From positions 372,001-436,000 of the forward strand of contig NZ_QNUJ01000002.1 of NCBI RefSeq assembly GCF_003574625.1: a DNA stretch of 64,000 nucleotides. Reading direction: 5' to 3'. The notes under the pieces are model-generated. The model was not told where the DNA came from and did not search any database. It saw only the letters and a list, made by a program, of their open reading frames with translations. Every line of letters starts with the position of its first letter. The first letter of the stretch is position 1. The position numbers and the translations under genes are program-made. This document shows positions 61,911-64,000 of this stretch, one piece after another. This DNA comes from Shinella zoogloeoides. GTDB taxonomy: Bacteria > Pseudomonadota > Alphaproteobacteria > Rhizobiales > Rhizobiaceae.

Positions 61911-62767
61911 GCCAGTCGCTCTCCGGCCGCCGCCCATTCGCGGCGGATGAAGGCGACGCTCTCGGCGAAAAGGCCGTCGAGATCGTCGAAGAGATCGCGC
62001 CAGACGCGCGTCGCGCCGGCAAGCTCCGGCAGGGCGCGGCCGAAGGATTCGACGGTCAGCCAGCCGTCGTAGTTGCAGCGGCGCAGCGCGTCGAAATGCG
62101 CGGCGAAGGGCACATGGCCGGAGCCGGGAACGCCGCGGTCGTTTTCCGAGACATGGAAATGGTTGATCTCGCCGTGATAGCGCTCAAAGGTCGCCGGCGG
62201 GTCCTTTTCCTCGATATTGGCGTGGAACGTGTCGAACATGTAGCCGTAATTGGGATGGTTGACGGCGCGGTAGATGGCCGATGCCTGAGCGATGGTCGAC
62301 ATCATGTAGCATTCGAAACGGTTGACCGCTTCCGCCGAAATGCGCACGCCCGCTGGCGCTGCATATTCCGCCATCGCGCGCATTGCCTCCACGCAGCGGC
62401 CCGTTTCCTCCGGCGTCGGCCCGAAGCCGGTGAAGACGCCGACGGGCGAATGAAGGGGCCCCGCGACGATCTCGCCGCCCATCGCCGCCGTACAATCGAC
62501 GATCCAGCGATGGTGGTCGCACGCTTTCGCGCGCACCGCCGGATCGGGGCTGACGGGATTGGCCTCGGGCGTCGCGACGGCGGCCGCGCCCGCCGTCAGG
62601 CCGATATCGGCAAGCAGCCGGCCGAGCGCCGCATAGTGCTCGACCTTGCCGGAGAAGACAGGAACCTCCACCGCGTCGTAGCCGAGCGCCTTCAGCCGTT
62701 CGAGCTGGCGCGCATGCTGCATGCCGATATCCGCGCCGATGACGAGCAGGTTGAATGCGACCTTCAC
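61907..62767 (-). CDS. Sugar epimerase/isomerase of the xylose isomerase-like TIM-barrel family (3-epimerase type)
   Basis: The 286-residue protein has the layout of D-tagatose/D-psicose 3-epimerases: LERLKALGYDAVEVPVFSG at the start, the metal-ligand segments SAEAVNRFE (Glu), YMFDTFHANIEE (Asp), INHFHVSENDRG (His) and LTVESFG (Glu). It starts with GTG at 62767 behind GGGGAGGAC; no ATG fits as well. It is the first gene of the operon, ahead of the ATPase, so the imported sugar is probably a ketose that is epimerised at C3. Confidence 0.87.
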   Translation of the reverse strand: MKVAFNLLVIGADIGMQHARQLERLKALGYDAVEVPVFSGKVEHYAALGRLLADIGLTAGAAAVATPEANPVSPDPAVRAKACDHHRWIVDCTAAMGGEIVAGPLHSPVGVFTGFGPTPEETGRCVEAMRAMAEYAAPAGVRISAEAVNRFECYMMSTIAQASAIYRAVNHPNYGYMFDTFHANIEEKDPPATFERYHGEINHFHVSENDRGVPGSGHVPFAAHFDALRRCNYDGWLTVESFGRALPELAGATRVWRDLFDDLDGLFAESVAFIRREWAAAGERLA

Positions 62768-62906
62768 TGATGTCCTCCCCTTCGCCGCGCCGGCCTCTCC
62801 CATCGGCCTGCGCGACACGGGCCACAATGGCAGGCTTGACTCGGCAATTCTTGCGGACGACAACAGTGGTAAATTTCTTAAGTCATTTTGTGTTGGGAGG
62901 CGCAAC

Positions 62907-63923
62907 GTGAACAGACATGCAGTGATTTCGCCGGCCGATTGCCGGCCCTCGATCTTCCGCCAGCCGGACTCCGTCATGTATGCAGACAACTGCAAGGAAT
63001 TGCAGGCCGCCGCCCGGCGCGGCGAGGTCGAGCTTCATGCCTGGACGCGCGGCAGCTATCCCGGCACCTCGCTCGGCGAGCGCCTGCCGGGCATCCGCAC
63101 CGTCGGCTTCTGGGATGCGCGCCACGGCCAGTCCTGGGGGCTCGGCCGGCATTGCAACGAAGGCTTCAAGATCGCCTATCTCGCCCGCGGCAGCCTCGAC
63201 CTCGTCGTGGACGAGCGGACCTATGCGCTCAAGCAGGGCCAGTTCATCGTCATCCGCCCCTGGCAGCTCCACTCCATCGGCAATCCGAATGTCGGGCCGA
63301 GCCGGCTCTTGTGGATCATCCTCGATGCGGGCCTGCGCCGGCCGAGCGAAACGCCCGACTGGCCGGACTGGCTCGTCTTCTCCAGGGACGAGGCGGCTCG
63401 GCTCGGCGATATCCTGACGCAGAACAACCAGCCGGTCTGGGACGGCGGCGCCGAGCTCTGCCGCGCCTTCGAGGCCATTCCCTCCATCCTGCTCGACCGC
63501 AGCCCGGAGGATGGCGAGACGCGCCTGAAGGTGGCGATCAACGCCATGATGCTGAGCCTGATCGACCGGATGGGCGAGCAGGCGCCGACGCTCGATCCCG
63601 ATCTTTCCACATCGCAGCACACCGTCGCGATCTTTCTGCGGCGGCTCGCCCATGCGTTGGAGGAGGATTGGTCGCTGGAAGGCATGGCCGAGGAATGCGG
63701 GCTCTCGCGCACCCGCTTTTCCGACTATTGCAAGAAGCTCACCAACATGGCGCCGCGCCAGTATCTCCAGCACCTGCGGCTGGAGCACGCCTCGCGCCTG
63801 CTGCAGGAGCCGCACAACACCAGCGTCACCGAGATCGCGCTGAGCTGCGGCTTCAATTCGAGCCAGTATTTCTCGAATGCCTTCAAGAAGCGCTACGGCC
63901 ACTCCCCAAGCAGCTACAGATAG
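62907..63923 (+). CDS. AraC-family regulator of the second sugar locus
   Basis: The 338-residue regulator has a cupin sensing domain (about 30-165, GLGRHCNEGFKIAYLARGSLDLVVDER and IVIRPWQLHSIGNP) and a C-terminal double helix-turn-helix (about 235-338, WSLEGMAEECGLSRTRFSDYCKKLTN and VTEIALSCGFNSSQYFSNAFKKRYG). The GTG at 62907 follows GGGAGG by six bases and is preferred; the frame stays open upstream without coding character. It is divergent from the epimerase-led operon, which it likely controls. Confidence 0.92.
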   Translation: MNRHAVISPADCRPSIFRQPDSVMYADNCKELQAAARRGEVELHAWTRGSYPGTSLGERLPGIRTVGFWDARHGQSWGLGRHCNEGFKIAYLARGSLDLVVDERTYALKQGQFIVIRPWQLHSIGNPNVGPSRLLWIILDAGLRRPSETPDWPDWLVFSRDEAARLGDILTQNNQPVWDGGAELCRAFEAIPSILLDRSPEDGETRLKVAINAMMLSLIDRMGEQAPTLDPDLSTSQHTVAIFLRRLAHALEEDWSLEGMAEECGLSRTRFSDYCKKLTNMAPRQYLQHLRLEHASRLLQEPHNTSVTEIALSCGFNSSQYFSNAFKKRYGHSPSSYR

Positions 63924-63932
63924 GAAAGCCGC

Positions 63933-64000
63933 TCACTTGCCCGTGTCGAAAGGCGGATTGGCGAAGCGGATGAGCTCGCGCGCCTGCTCGGGAAACCAGC
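63933..64000 (-). CDS. 3' end of a minus-strand gene, rest outside the window
   Basis: Read from the right edge, the minus strand encodes WFPEQARELIRFANPPFD and a few more residues, then a TGA at 63935-63933. The composition fits real coding sequence, and it converges with the AraC gene 10 bases away. With about 21 residues visible the product cannot be named. Confidence 0.45.
   Translation of the reverse strand, partial: WFPEQARELIRFANPPFDTGK

Overview
The window is about 64 kb of high-GC, densely coded alphaproteobacterial DNA. It looks like a Rhizobiaceae replicon (Rhizobium, Agrobacterium, Sinorhizobium or Shinella type). The basis is the adjacent lysyl-phosphatidylglycerol gene pair (mprF/lpiA with acvB/atvA), the number of ABC uptake systems each paired with catabolic genes and a local regulator, and a candidate alpha-r14-like small RNA. 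I see no rRNA, tRNA, CRISPR array, insertion sequence or phage gene. The genus is an inference.

Layout. 1-3741: cell-envelope and secreted proteins (a partial secreted protein, a D-Ala-D-Ala carboxypeptidase, a PAP2 undecaprenyl-diphosphatase-like phosphatase, two secreted unknowns) and a candidate sRNA. 3751-25487, all on the minus strand: a roughly 21 kb catabolic locus. In transcription order it holds a branched-chain-type binding protein, an iron alcohol dehydrogenase, an AraC regulator, livH, livM, livG, a LivF-UPF0261 fusion, a TIM-barrel PEP-hydrolase-family protein, a flotillin with a very long hendecad coiled coil, two SRPBCC proteins, a molybdenum hydroxylase (FAD subunit, 2Fe-2S subunit, and a large subunit split over two genes), a MoxR ATPase, a VWA protein, an amidohydrolase, and an SMP-30/isochorismatase-like fusion. 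From FAD subunit to VWA protein the order resembles the cox (CO dehydrogenase) M-S-L-D-E order. I regard this locus as the best candidate for an undescribed system. Its substrate is unknown.

25633-35995: a 6-deoxy-sugar (L-fucose/L-rhamnose type) oxidative catabolism locus with an RbsABC-type transporter, lactonase-like amidohydrolase, GntR regulator, mutarotase, UxaA-family dehydratase, aldo/keto reductase and SDR dehydrogenase. Four copies of an 18-bp operator-like motif (core ACTAATATAA) lie in the promoter regions and tie it into one regulon. 36152-43658: mprF-acvB, a secreted unknown, a DegP protease, a VOC protein and a VanZ-like protein.

44035-49870: a tight operon of GNAT-like protein, asparagine synthetase, acyl carrier protein, acyl-AMP ligase and a divergent NAD-synthase-like amidase. 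It reads as a small biosynthetic cluster making an amidated acyl product. 49930-57120: a polar amino-acid ABC transporter with two RidA-like proteins, a D-threonine-aldolase-like PLP enzyme, an IclR regulator and a serine/threonine dehydratase-like PLP enzyme. A 20-bp palindrome in front of the binding-protein gene is the likely IclR operator. 57257-63923: a second RbsABC-type sugar uptake operon with a sugar epimerase-like protein and a divergent AraC regulator. Its ATPase has a degenerate second nucleotide-binding half. The window ends in the 3' end of another minus-strand gene.

In the three loci that face a regulator, uptake, catabolism and regulation lie side by side, so regulator, transporter and enzymes probably share an inducer in each. 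Function calls come from motifs and family resemblance read by eye. No database search was possible.
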